DNA from: Lachnospiraceae bacterium
Lineage (GTDB): Bacteria; Bacillota; Clostridia; Lachnospirales; Lachnospiraceae
Assembly (NCBI GenBank): GCA_017938405.1
Contig: JAGBBP010000039.1
Location: forward strand, 1-63,673
DNA length: 63,673 bases
Direction: 5' to 3'
Part shown: piece by piece, positions 14,847 through 22,837 of the stretch
Position numbering within the stretch: the stretch's first letter is position 1
Layout of the letters: the number at the start of each line of letters is the position of its first letter
Position numbers and translations under genes: made by a program
The notes under the pieces: generated by a model
The model's database searches: none
What the model saw: only the letters and a program-made list of their open reading frames with translations
What the model was told of the DNA's origin: nothing

Positions 14847-16712
14847 TCACACATTTAGCAAAACAGAAACACGGAACAGATTGTCTGCGGTTTCTACCTC
14901 CAGACTACCGTTGTATTTCTTACAAATATGCTTCACCGACGACAAACCGATGCCGTGCTTTGTCGTATCCTTTTTCGTTGTTTTCAACTCCCCGTCCTGT
15001 TTTATCAATTCCCCCTCATAAGGGTTTTCGCAACAAATATACAGCATACTGTTTTGCTGCTCCACCCGCAATACCACAGCACCGTCCGCGTTCTTTACCT
15101 TACGAACCGCTTCCATGGCATTGTCCAAAAGATTACCGAATAAACTGCACAAATCGTAGTCTGTCACGGAAAGCCCCGCCAGACTGCACCCGATTTTAAA
15201 CCGCACCGGCACACCGCATTCTCCGGCCTGCTGGTGCTTTTTGAATAACAGCAAATCCAGCGTATCGGACCCTGTTTTTGCCGGAAGCAGTCTTGCATAG
15301 CTTTGCTCCGACAAATCGTCAATATACTTTGCCGCCTGGGCCTCATGCCCGTTTTCGTACAGTGCCTTTATGGCCAGCAGGTGATTGTTAAAGTCGTGCC
15401 ATAACAGACGGGTCTCCTGATATCGTTTGTCGATTTCCCCGAAGTACACATTCATGGCCTCCTGACGGGATGTCCTGTGCCAACTGCCGAAGCGCCGGTA
15501 CACGAACACCGCTGCCACCAAAAACGCCACAAAAAGCACTGCCAGAAAGGTCTGCAAGCGTGGTAGCATCAGCCCTGCCACATTCAGGTTCAGATAGCGG
15601 TTGTAGAACCGCTCCGGTGTAAATCCGGAAAAAAGATTCACCTCGCCGAACAGGCCTGCCGCATTCTGTTCCGGCACGTCCAAATGACGGATAAATTCAA
15701 AAACAAAAAACACAAGCGCAAGCCCGCAGACAAGCAATCGCTTTCGCGCCGTGTAAGCCAGAATGCAGATGCCCAGTACCAAAAGCTGGGTCACCACCTT
15801 AATCCCGATATACACCGCCAGAAAACCGCCCACCGTAATCTGATACGGACACACATAGAAGCTTTCCAACGACTGCAGCGGCGTCCCGAGAGGCGGCAGC
15901 CCGTATACTTTATGTGCAATCCCAAAGTTAATTCCGTAAAGGCCGATAAGCCCGGCTACCATCAGTACCAGCATTGTCACTGTGGTCCGTCTCACATTCT
16001 GAATTTCCCCGAAGGAATCATGCCGAATATACCGGCAAAACAAAATGACAACCGCCAGTGCAAACAAAAACGCAAACACATCCGTTGCGTGATAATTCAC
16101 CGCCAGTGCAAAGGAATGATCCAACTCCGGGGTAAGCTGTAAAAATTCCAGTCCGTAATAATCTTTCCGGCTCCTTGCCAGGTTTTTTAACAACCAATCA
16201 TCGTCGTAAATGGAATACAAAGAATCCGCAATCGTACCGGCATTTTCTACCACCCCTGCCGCATATTCGCCATACAGGGCCACACCGTCCACGCACTCCT
16301 TTACCTGTCTGTAATTCTCAAGATCGGAAGAGAAGATTCCCATGGTAACCATTGCATCCGGAATCAGCTCATTCTCCTCCGGTTCCGTAATTGTTCCCCC
16401 CCAGGGGTGTCCCAGTAACACCTCCATATATTTCACATAAACGTCATTCTGCTGTATCTCACTCTTTTCCAAATAGGTGATGATTTCATCCACGGCTGCC
16501 ACCGCGGCTTTCGCATCCTCCGGCAGATTCCCGATAATCTGCTTTTGTCTCTTGTAATCTCCCACCCGGATGGACTGTTTCATGCCCCACACATTTTCCG
16601 ACTGCATGTACTCTCCCGTGCATTTCATGGAGTAAAACAACACTCCGTTTAACAGAAGTATCACCGGAAACAACAGGGCAAGGAAGAAATAAAACTGTCT
16701 TTTCTGCTTCAT
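14847..16712 (-). CDS. LytTR-associated sensor histidine kinase (GHKL, AgrC/VirS-like)
   Basis: A 621-residue membrane kinase. It has an N-terminal membrane segment (FFLALLFPVILLLNGVLF), an extracytoplasmic domain of about 190 residues, then about six membrane helices (residues 215-425). The cytoplasmic kinase has a phosphoacceptor-type WHDFNNHL near residue 437, N box LLDNAMEA near 529 and G box KHGIGLSSV near 585. The motif pattern is that of peptide-sensing kinases which partner LytTR regulators. Its ATG overlaps the regulator stop by 4 bases. It likely senses an extracellular peptide or envelope signal and controls the neighbouring lipoprotein/ABC genes; that target is inferred from position. 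Confidence 0.88.
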   Translation of the reverse strand: MKQKRQFYFFLALLFPVILLLNGVLFYSMKCTGEYMQSENVWGMKQSIRVGDYKRQKQIIGNLPEDAKAAVAAVDEIITYLEKSEIQQNDVYVKYMEVLLGHPWGGTITEPEENELIPDAMVTMGIFSSDLENYRQVKECVDGVALYGEYAAGVVENAGTIADSLYSIYDDDWLLKNLARSRKDYYGLEFLQLTPELDHSFALAVNYHATDVFAFLFALAVVILFCRYIRHDSFGEIQNVRRTTVTMLVLMVAGLIGLYGINFGIAHKVYGLPPLGTPLQSLESFYVCPYQITVGGFLAVYIGIKVVTQLLVLGICILAYTARKRLLVCGLALVFFVFEFIRHLDVPEQNAAGLFGEVNLFSGFTPERFYNRYLNLNVAGLMLPRLQTFLAVLFVAFLVAAVFVYRRFGSWHRTSRQEAMNVYFGEIDKRYQETRLLWHDFNNHLLAIKALYENGHEAQAAKYIDDLSEQSYARLLPAKTGSDTLDLLLFKKHQQAGECGVPVRFKIGCSLAGLSVTDYDLCSLFGNLLDNAMEAVRKVKNADGAVVLRVEQQNSMLYICCENPYEGELIKQDGELKTTKKDTTKHGIGLSSVKHICKKYNGSLEVETADNLFRVSVLLNV

Positions 16713-17413
16713 CGGTTCCGTATCCTCCTCATCACTGCGGTCATCAACGCCTTTCTTTTTCTCCGGCTCACCGGCAATTCCTTATCGTTGTCCAGCACCA
16801 CCGTATCCGGATTTACCTTGCGGATATGGTCGATGTTAATGTACAAGGAATGGTAGGCTTCGATAAACAACTCCTCCGGTAACTGCTTTGCAAAATTTTG
16901 GATAGAGCTCTTTTCCTGATAGGAGGAAACCGCCGTATGAATGGCCGTATTCCGGTTATCCGACTCCACGTAATAAATCTCCGCAAACTGTAACCGTACC
17001 ACCGTATCCCGGTCCTGAATCACAACCGCCTTCCGCACATAAATCTCCCGTAAAAAACGCTCCAAAAGTCCCGGCAATTTTTCTTTGTAGTTACGCTTAA
17101 AAAGAAAGTGAAAGGCATTCACATCGTACCCTTCCGCGATACGCTCCTCTAAACTCGACAAAAACACCGTAGGAATTTTTACACTGTTTTTCGCCTGTTC
17201 CTTCACCAGCTCCACACCGTCCGCATCCCCCAGATGCAGGTCCATAAACAACAAATCTACCGCCTCGCCTTTCTCCATTTCCCGGCGAAAAGCCACGCCG
17301 TTTTCACAGTAGCAAATACGACACTCTGTCTCATTTTGCTGTAAAATACGCTCCAACTCCTGTTGTAATTCTTCCGCAAAATTGCGTTCGTCCTCACATA
17401 TTACGATGTACAT
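16709..17413 (-). CDS. LytTR-family response regulator
   Basis: A 234-residue two-component regulator. The receiver domain (residues 1-120) has the acidic pocket ICEDE and the phosphoacceptor aspartate in LLFMDLHLGD near residue 58. The LytTR DNA-binding domain (about 135-232) has EIYYVESDNRNTAIHT, SLYINIDHIRKV and ELPVSRRKRKAL. It is followed directly by the kinase gene (4-base overlap). LytTR proteins bind pairs of short direct repeats upstream of promoters. Confidence 0.93.
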   Translation of the reverse strand: MYIVICEDERNFAEELQQELERILQQNETECRICYCENGVAFRREMEKGEAVDLLFMDLHLGDADGVELVKEQAKNSVKIPTVFLSSLEERIAEGYDVNAFHFLFKRNYKEKLPGLLERFLREIYVRKAVVIQDRDTVVRLQFAEIYYVESDNRNTAIHTAVSSYQEKSSIQNFAKQLPEELFIEAYHSLYINIDHIRKVNPDTVVLDNDKELPVSRRKRKALMTAVMRRIRNR

Positions 17414-17461
17414 CCGAGATTCCCTCCTACTATCCTTTCTTTTGTGCTTTTCCCTTCGGAG

Positions 17462-17788
17462 CTACCGGTCCGCTTTTTCCGCCTGTTCTGCCAACGCATC
17501 CAACTTCTTATTTCTGAAATACAACGCAATATCAATGGAAATGGCGATGGAGTTGATGATATAAAACGCAAAGCTTAAGCCGAATAAAAATCCGCTTGCT
17601 CCCGTACAAGTCAGCTGGATGATTTTTCTTGCGATACCGATGCCGTATCCGATTAACAAAATCACCTCAAACAGCACACTCTTTCCCTTTGCCGTCCGGG
17701 ACACCCAGGACTTCCGGATGGCAATCGGCCAGGACAGGCCGAAGCAAAAGATGGTCAGTGCTTCCAATAAATCGATGATATTTTCCAT
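17462..17788 (-). CDS. Small PQ-loop/SemiSWEET-like membrane protein
   Basis: A 108-residue protein with three predicted membrane helices: residues 5-22, 37-57 and 66-90. The first ends in SWPIAIRKSW and is followed by TAKGKS, a layout like SemiSWEET/PQ-loop proteins, which act as dimeric small-solute transporters. The ATG at 17786-17788 follows AAGGAG with good spacing, better than the ATG six codons upstream. It lies between the nitroreductase and the LytTR regulator, possibly co-transcribed. Family assignment is tentative. Confidence 0.6.
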   Translation of the reverse strand: MENIIDLLEALTIFCFGLSWPIAIRKSWVSRTAKGKSVLFEVILLIGYGIGIARKIIQLTCTGASGFLFGLSFAFYIINSIAISIDIALYFRNKKLDALAEQAEKADR

Positions 17789-17861
17789 GATGTTCTCCTT
17801 TTGCATGTTCCCGGATTCTTCCGGAACGTATTATTCGCCTAACGCTTCGTCACTTTTCCGC

Positions 17862-18401
17862 TCACTGTTTTCCTTCCTCCGGGAACCCGTTAAACCAAGC
17901 CCTCTCGGAAAACTCCTTTTTCTGCGGTCCGCACACTTCCTCCGCTGCCACACCGATTGGGAGATAACAAATGAGTTCATACTCCTCCGGTACGCCCAAA
18001 ATCTTCGCCATCTGGTCCCCGATGCGGTCCACATCCGTCACATGGCCTTCGTACCAACAGCTTTCGTACCCCAGCTCCACCGCTGCCAGCAGCATATTCT
18101 GGATAGCCGCGGAATAATCCTGCACCGCAAAACACTTGTCCCGGTACGCAATGATTCTCCGGGTCAGCACACAAATCATGGCCGGTGCGGTCTCTCCCGC
18201 TGCCGGACGAATCACCTTATGTAATTCCGCTAAAACCTTCGGATCATCCACCGCAATGAGGCTGGTGGTCTGCTTATTACAGCCCGACGGAGCCGCAAGG
18301 CCCGCTTCCATAATCTTTACCAGATCTTCTCTCGGTACCGGGATAGACTCATACTTTCCACGGTAACTGTGGCGTGTCATAATCGTTTCAAGTGTATTCA
18401 T
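17862..18401 (-). CDS. Nitroreductase-family flavoprotein
   Basis: A 179-residue FMN-dependent oxidoreductase-type protein. The N-terminus LETIMTRHSYRGKY has the Arg-Ser pair for the flavin phosphate, followed by AAPSGCNKQTTS in the flavin-contact position and SAAIQNMLLAAVELGYESCW near residues 92-111, all typical of the family. The substrate cannot be told from sequence. The ribosome binding site is GGAGG. Upstream lies a broken acetyltransferase gene that may once have shared its transcript. Confidence 0.88.
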   Translation of the reverse strand: MNTLETIMTRHSYRGKYESIPVPREDLVKIMEAGLAAPSGCNKQTTSLIAVDDPKVLAELHKVIRPAAGETAPAMICVLTRRIIAYRDKCFAVQDYSAAIQNMLLAAVELGYESCWYEGHVTDVDRIGDQMAKILGVPEEYELICYLPIGVAAEEVCGPQKKEFSERAWFNGFPEEGKQ

Positions 18402-18420
18402 CCGAATGTCCTCCTTTTAT

Positions 18421-18567
18421 TTATCGAATCTTCTCACTGCTTACCACTTCAAACCCTGCACTTTTGTACAGTTCAAGGGCATTTCGATTCCACTCTGCCA
18501 CATGCAAGGTGATTAGGTCAGCATTCTTCTTTCGAATCTGCTGCATGCCCCATAATAGCAGCTGCTT
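18421..18567 (-). pseudogene. GNAT acetyltransferase remnant (C-terminal 48 codons)
   Basis: The open frame reads QLLLWGMQQIRKKNADLITL, then HVAEWNRNALELYKSAGFEV, and stops after EKIR. This matches the end of GNAT acetyltransferases, where an N-x-x-A-x-x-L-Y-x-x-x-G-F motif follows the last core strands. It has no start codon, and a TGA lies directly upstream in frame at 18568-18570. A good promoter lies 80-110 bases further upstream, so the gene seems to have lost its N-terminal part by internal deletion. Confidence 0.7.
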
Positions 18568-18648
18568 TCATAGGCAATGACTGTAATCAAAATACCGCCT
18601 CATTATATCTACTCACAAACTCTACCTTATCATCACGCGTCTTTATTT

Positions 18649-18678
18649 ATTATACACCTGACATATAAATTACGTCAA
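18649..18678 (-). promoter_or_regulatory. Promoter upstream of the GNAT remnant and nitroreductase
   Basis: On the minus strand there is -35 TTGACG (18673-18678), an 18-base spacer and -10 TATAAT (18649-18654). It now probably serves the nitroreductase gene through the remnant. Confidence 0.65.
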
Positions 18679-18767
18679 TTCTACAAACCATGTATACCTG
18701 AATCCTCTCGTCGTTCTAATCCCCTTAGTTCACAGAAATTTTATACTTTGTTCGATTGAACCCATGT

Positions 18768-18797
18768 TTGGCGCATAGTACAATATTCATGTATAAT
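18768..18797 (+). promoter_or_regulatory. Promoter of toxin-like gene 2
   Basis: On the plus strand there is -35 TTGGCG (18768-18773), an 18-base spacer and -10 TATAAT (18792-18797), 67 bases before the small ORF. Confidence 0.6.
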
Positions 18798-18864
18798 TGA
18801 ACAGGAAGCAGGATGCGAATTTCCGATGTTAGATGCCCTCTAGTACTTAAAGGAGTGGTGCCCT

Positions 18865-18951
18865 ATGAACACAATGGAAGTTTTGACTTTGTTGTTAGTA
18901 GTTTTTGCGGCTGTGTCGTTTTTAGACAATCGTTATAACAAAAAGAAATAG
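18865..18951 (+). CDS. Holin-like type I toxin candidate (locus 2)
   Basis: A 28-residue peptide starting MNTMEVLTLLLVVFAAVSFL, one membrane helix followed by the charged tail DNRYNKKK. The ATG at 18865 follows AAAGGAGTGG. This helix plus lysine tail is typical of the putative holin-like toxin group (Hol-Tox, TxpA/BsrG-like). A convergent consensus promoter at 19042-19070 would give an antisense RNA covering the 3' end of the ORF and its untranslated tail. The stop codon is itself inside the shared terminator stem. Peptide toxicity is inferred from family resemblance. Confidence 0.78.
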   Translation: MNTMEVLTLLLVVFAAVSFLDNRYNKKK

Positions 18952-19035
18952 CATCCCTACCGCCTAAAGTGTGGATGCTATTCTTTTAACATTTCAACTG
19001 AGGGCACTCGGAGATTTGATTCCGAATACCTTTCT
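18940..19035 (-). ncRNA. Predicted antisense RNA (antitoxin-like) of locus 2
   Basis: Expected to start near 19035 from the promoter at 19042-19070 and to end at the hairpin 18947-18982 plus TCTTTTT. It is complementary to the last codons and 3' region of the toxin-like mRNA. Ends are estimates. Confidence 0.6.
18947..18982. terminator. Bidirectional terminator at the 3' end of toxin 2
   Basis: A perfect 10-pair stem AATAGCATCC (18947-18956) / GGATGCTATT (18973-18982). T-rich runs lie on both sides. The toxin stop codon (18949-18951) lies in the stem. Confidence 0.75.
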
Positions 19036-19041
19036 AAGTAA

Positions 19042-19070
19042 ATTATACACGAAGGGGCTTGTGAATGCAA
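19042..19070 (-). promoter_or_regulatory. Convergent antisense promoter of locus 2
   Basis: On the minus strand there is -35 TTGCAT (19065-19070), a 17-base spacer and -10 TATAAT (19042-19047), pointing at the toxin-like gene. It overlaps the plus-strand terminator 19055-19079. Confidence 0.7.
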
Positions 19071-19079
19071 GCCCTTTTT
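19055..19079 (+). terminator. Second plus-strand terminator downstream of toxin 2
   Basis: Stem GGGCTTG (19055-19061) / CAAGCCC (19068-19074) followed by TTTTT. A toxin mRNA reading through the first hairpin would end here and overlap the whole antisense RNA. Confidence 0.75.
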
Positions 19080-19099
19080 CTTCTGCTACAAAATCGATC

Positions 19100-19939
19100 T
19101 TACCCTATCTCTACCGTTCCCTTTGCAAACGGGTCATCCATAATCAGCTCTCCCACTGCCGGTACTTTGATACAACCGGACAACGGATTCTTGATGCTGA
19201 TGAGCGGCGTGGTAACGGTAGCATCCACCTCGGATTTTTCAAAACACAAATCCGCATCATGCATCTCACAATTGATTAACTTTAAGCCCTTACAATAACA
19301 AAACGGCTGGGTCCCGGAGATTTTACAGTTTTCCAACGTGAGGTTTTCGGAGTACCAGGCCAGATACTCACCCTTTACCACACTATTACGCACCGTAATG
19401 TTTTTCCCATGCCAAAAGGCGTCCTTGGTATCAAATACGCAATTTTCAAACACCGCATTCTCTATGTACTGGAAAGAATATTTTCCTTTAAACTCCACAT
19501 TACGGAACATAAGTCCGGTGGAACGCATCATAAAATACTCCCCTGCCGCCTTACATTCTTCCATCCGGATGTTGTGCACACTCCAGCCGAATTCCGGAGA
19601 AATAATATCACACTTTTCCATCGTCACGTCACGACACTCACGCAGCGCCTTAATCCCGTGCAGTTTGGAATCCCGGATTACAATATCCTCCGAGTACCAA
19701 AGAGCTGCACGACAAAGTTCCGTCAACTCCGTGTTTCCGATTTCCAGTCCCGTATCATGCCAAAACGGATAACGCAAATTCCAATAACATCCGTCCACAA
19801 CAATATTTTTACTTTCCTTTAACGCACTTTCTCCGTCCGCCGGTCCGTCAAATTTACAGTTAATCACCTTTAGATTTTCACTTCCGTACAGTGCACGTTC
19901 TTCATCAAAACACTGCTTTTCCACCGTTTTCCAATTCAT
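19100..19939 (-). CDS. DUF3737 family right-handed beta-helix protein
   Basis: A 279-residue protein starting MNWKTVEKQCFDEERALYGS. Most of it is a run of short parallel beta-helix coils with repeats such as NLKVINCKF, DIVIRDSKL, DVTMEKCDI and NLTLENCKI, each about 20 residues. This is the layout of DUF3737 proteins, common in Firmicutes and of unknown function. The start ATG follows GGGAGG. It has its own promoter at 20048-20076. It is predicted cytoplasmic: no signal peptide was seen. Confidence 0.88.
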   Translation of the reverse strand: MNWKTVEKQCFDEERALYGSENLKVINCKFDGPADGESALKESKNIVVDGCYWNLRYPFWHDTGLEIGNTELTELCRAALWYSEDIVIRDSKLHGIKALRECRDVTMEKCDIISPEFGWSVHNIRMEECKAAGEYFMMRSTGLMFRNVEFKGKYSFQYIENAVFENCVFDTKDAFWHGKNITVRNSVVKGEYLAWYSENLTLENCKISGTQPFCYCKGLKLINCEMHDADLCFEKSEVDATVTTPLISIKNPLSGCIKVPAVGELIMDDPFAKGTVEIG

Positions 19940-20047
19940 TCCGTACTTCCTCCCGGGCAAATCACAAATCAAAACTCCAAAACACAACTGCTTTCATTTT
20001 TTGCAATTCACCCTCATATCTTAATATACTAATGTAAACACACAGAT

Positions 20048-20076
20048 ATGATACCATTTTCAGAAAGAATCGTCAA
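20048..20076 (-). promoter_or_regulatory. Promoter of the DUF3737 gene
   Basis: On the minus strand there is -35 TTGACG (20071-20076), a 17-base spacer and -10 TATCAT (20048-20053). Confidence 0.7.
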
Positions 20077-20116
20077 CATATTTTTATATATCATTATTCC
20101 GGCTTCTTCCGTTTCT

Positions 20117-20554
20117 CTACTCCAACCATTGAATAAACGCCGTTTTATCGCTACTGTTATACCCCGCATTTTCATAAAACTTAAGCGTCGAATCCTTCTT
20201 GGAGCCGGTGAGCAGCATCATTTTATAGCAGTTTGCTTTCTCCGCAATCTCTTTTGCGTAATTCAGACACTCCGTAGCGTAACCCTTTCCGCGATAGTCT
20301 GCATGAGTTACCACATTCTCTACAAAGGCATAGGGTCTGATTCCGCAGGTCAGATTCGGAATAATGACACAGACGCAGGAGGATACAAGCTTACCGTCTT
20401 CCTCTTTCACAATAATGTGATGATTCTCGTCTGCCAGAATGGTCTGCCAGGTGTTACGCAAATGCTCTGTAAACTCCTGCACAGACTCCTCGTGCAAGTG
20501 TAAATACAGCTCCAGCAGTGCGTTTAAATCCTTTTCTTGTATCTCTCGAATCAT
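20117..20554 (-). CDS. GNAT family N-acetyltransferase
   Basis: A 145-residue acetyl-CoA-dependent acetyltransferase. The N-terminal strand MIREIQEKDLNALLELY opens the fold. The acetyl-CoA loop is VVTHADYRGKGYATECL near residues 79-95 (the R/Q-x-x-G-x-G/A pattern), and KFYENAGY near 126-133 closes the core. The substrate is unknown. It is on the minus strand with ribosome binding site GGAGG and lies 64 bases after the PHP phosphatase gene, possibly on the same transcript. Confidence 0.9.
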   Translation of the reverse strand: MIREIQEKDLNALLELYLHLHEESVQEFTEHLRNTWQTILADENHHIIVKEEDGKLVSSCVCVIIPNLTCGIRPYAFVENVVTHADYRGKGYATECLNYAKEIAEKANCYKMMLLTGSKKDSTLKFYENAGYNSSDKTAFIQWLE

Positions 20555-20618
20555 GACCTAACCTCCTTAACTTCCAATCTGTTCAATTCTACTCTGTTCC
20601 GCAACCGGCTTTCATTCC

Positions 20619-21380
20619 TTACAAAACAACTCTCTTTCTCTCCCGGTACACCACCTGCCGGATCCCGAGCCCTTCCGCCAGCGACTTTGCCGCCTCGTAA
20701 TCCGCTCCCACCTCCTGCTCCACATGGGCGTCGGAACCGATGGTCACATACTGTCCGCCACAGTCCGCGTAAATTTGCAACAAATCCTTTCCCGGCATAG
20801 TCTCACTATGTCCTTTCCGCAGGGAAGAGGTGTTAATCTCAATTATCCTGTCCCCATCCAGCAACCGTTTAAAAATCTCCTTTATTTCCGGCTCCACATA
20901 ATAGATTTCTCCATAGTACCGCTTCGGAAAATCAATATGTCCCAGGGAATCAAAACCGCCCTGTTTCACGGTGCTTAAGACTTCCTTCCAGTATAGCGTA
21001 TAAAACTCCTTCGCCGAATACTGCTCCCGCACCTTCTGGCAAGGAAACATATTACCTATCCAGTGGATGCTACCGATAATAAAATCATAAGGGTATGCAG
21101 ACAGACACTTTAAGGCATCCGCGTATAAATGAGGTTCGCCGAATTCAATGCCGGAACATAAGGTAAGCTGCTCTCCGTATTGTTCCTTCACCTTACGGAA
21201 AGCCTCAAAAAACTTCTCCGGATTGTAATAGTTATACCCATAGTCATCCGGATTCAAATCCACATGGTCCGTAAAACAAAGCATCCGGATATCCCGCTCC
21301 AATGCCTGCTTTACATACTCTTCCATCTTTGCTTCCGAATCGCAGGAAAACTCCGTGTGAATGTGGTAGTCGGTTTTCAT
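20619..21380 (-). CDS. PHP-domain histidinol-phosphatase-like protein
   Basis: A 253-residue metal-dependent phosphoesterase of the HisK/PHP type, which removes phosphate from L-histidinol phosphate in Firmicutes histidine synthesis or acts on related substrates. Metal-site motifs are YHIHTEFSCDS (residues 4-14), FTDHVDLNP (about 35-43), GSIHWIGN (about 102-109) and TIGSDAHVE (about 222-230). The ATG at 21378-21380 follows GGAGGAGAATACG and is preferred over one five codons upstream. There are no his genes nearby, so the physiological substrate is open. It follows a small XRE regulator gene by 18 bases. Confidence 0.85.
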   Translation of the reverse strand: MKTDYHIHTEFSCDSEAKMEEYVKQALERDIRMLCFTDHVDLNPDDYGYNYYNPEKFFEAFRKVKEQYGEQLTLCSGIEFGEPHLYADALKCLSAYPYDFIIGSIHWIGNMFPCQKVREQYSAKEFYTLYWKEVLSTVKQGGFDSLGHIDFPKRYYGEIYYVEPEIKEIFKRLLDGDRIIEINTSSLRKGHSETMPGKDLLQIYADCGGQYVTIGSDAHVEQEVGADYEAAKSLAEGLGIRQVVYRERKRVVL

Positions 21381-21398
21381 CGTATTCTCCTCCATCCT

Positions 21399-21593
21399 TT
21401 ACTCATCCCAAAACAGTTCATCCAAAGTCTTCCCTAACACCTTACAAATACTTTTGCAAAGCTGGATGGTAGGATTATAGTCGCCCTTTTCTATGGCATT
21501 GATGGTCTGCCGCGATACGCCGACTCTGTCGGCCAGTTCCTGCTGCGACAAATCCAGAGCAGCCCGGGCGGATTTTAATTTCAGATTCTTCAT
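21399..21593 (-). CDS. Small XRE-family regulator (YozG/Cro-like)
   Basis: A 64-residue protein that is almost only a helix-turn-helix: MKNLKLKSARAALDLSQQEL, then ADRVGVSRQTINAIEKG and YNPTIQLCKSICKVLG, ending DELFWDE. This short type usually sits beside a membrane protein gene of the same operon, and here it follows the 338-residue membrane protein by one base. It probably regulates that operon. Confidence 0.9.
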   Translation of the reverse strand: MKNLKLKSARAALDLSQQELADRVGVSRQTINAIEKGDYNPTIQLCKSICKVLGKTLDELFWDE

Positions 21594-21594
21594 G

Positions 21595-22611
21595 CTACTC
21601 TTCCTCTCTGTCCTTGCAAACCTTCTTTAAAATCAAAGCTCCGCATATCACCAACATCATTATCCCTGCAAACAGGTTCAAACTGCGAAGGGTTAATTGA
21701 TTGTTTTGAACTGCCGCTCCATCCAAGAATGCAGCAATGCCTATCACCAAATTATAACCCGCCAGCACCAGAAATACAACTATATATACCCCGGATTTCT
21801 GATTCAACGCAAAGTATGCTTCTTTCCAAACACAATATACCGCGAATACAATCCCGCCGACTATAACACTGATCATCAACGCCATTCCCGGACTCACAGG
21901 CAAACTTACACCTGCCGACTCCACCAGAAACAGTGCCAGATTCAGGAAAAACATGGTATACAGTCCATACTTGGCTCCTCGTCCCCGAAGCACCTCCTGG
22001 CGTTCATCATAGTTTTGTTTCATGCTGTCATCCTTCTGGGCGATTGCAAACACAATTACAAAAAATATAACGCCGATTACCGCACCTATCACACAAACAA
22101 ATCCCAGCATACTCCCGGTCTTCTCCAATCGAAAACCAAAATCAAAGTGAAACGCTCCGTCCGAAAACTCCATTCCCGGTTCCGACTCTTCTACCGGAAT
22201 AACCCAGTCCGAAGTATCAAACTGTGCACAATACTCTCTCCACTGCTCCACACTTGTAAGCGGTGTCAATGTCATGGTATACTTCCCGGCCGGTAACTCT
22301 ATCACATCCGTGTTCCAATCAATCCCTCCTGCAACGAACCACCGAATCACGTTTCCGCTCTCATCCGCAATATCAAATCCGATTACCATTCCCATCGGTT
22401 CAACCGTCCAGTCTCCATGCATGATATAACCATCATCATCCGACAGTACAATGACGTACTCCATTGCCTCCGGCGCAACACCGTTCTCCACCACAAAATC
22501 CTTTTCAAACTCCACCATGTACTCATACTTCGGCGTAGAAAACAACAGCGCTGTCACCGCAACTAACACAACAATCAGTACGGATGAAACTGCAATAATA
22601 ATCTTCTTCAT
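21595..22611 (-). CDS. Membrane protein of unknown function paired with an XRE regulator
   Basis: A 338-residue protein. It has an N-terminal membrane helix (IIIAVSSVLIVVLVAVTALLF), an extracytoplasmic domain of about 140 residues, a second helix near 175-195, then a cytoplasmic stretch with DERQEVLRGRGAKYG and four more helices to the end. The DERQ/RGRGAKYG motif before the last four helices is shared by many Clostridia membrane proteins that neighbour small XRE genes. I do not know a function. It has its own consensus promoter and is followed at once by the XRE gene. Confidence 0.75.
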   Translation of the reverse strand: MKKIIIAVSSVLIVVLVAVTALLFSTPKYEYMVEFEKDFVVENGVAPEAMEYVIVLSDDDGYIMHGDWTVEPMGMVIGFDIADESGNVIRWFVAGGIDWNTDVIELPAGKYTMTLTPLTSVEQWREYCAQFDTSDWVIPVEESEPGMEFSDGAFHFDFGFRLEKTGSMLGFVCVIGAVIGVIFFVIVFAIAQKDDSMKQNYDERQEVLRGRGAKYGLYTMFFLNLALFLVESAGVSLPVSPGMALMISVIVGGIVFAVYCVWKEAYFALNQKSGVYIVVFLVLAGYNLVIGIAAFLDGAAVQNNQLTLRSLNLFAGIMMLVICGALILKKVCKDREEE

Positions 22612-22652
22612 AAAACTCTCCCTCTCTTGTTTGTATTCTTTATTGCAATCTC

Positions 22653-22681
22653 ATCATAACATCATCGCGACATTCTGTCAA
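22653..22681 (-). promoter_or_regulatory. Promoter of the membrane protein-XRE operon
   Basis: On the minus strand there is -35 TTGACA (22676-22681), a 17-base spacer and -10 TATGAT (22653-22658), 42 bases before the start codon. The stretch 22690-22836 further upstream is AT-rich, with short CTTAAGG-type repeats and no gene. Confidence 0.8.
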
Positions 22682-22837
22682 GTATATTTTACATTTATTT
22701 TAATATCTTTTACAAATAGTCTTCTTTACTTGCTCTTTATTCTCCTTCTATCTTAAGACCACCTTAAGGTCATCTTAGGTCTATCATAAGTTATTACCGG
22801 CCTTTTTCTAACCATTTCTAGTTTCTTCTCTCCCCTT

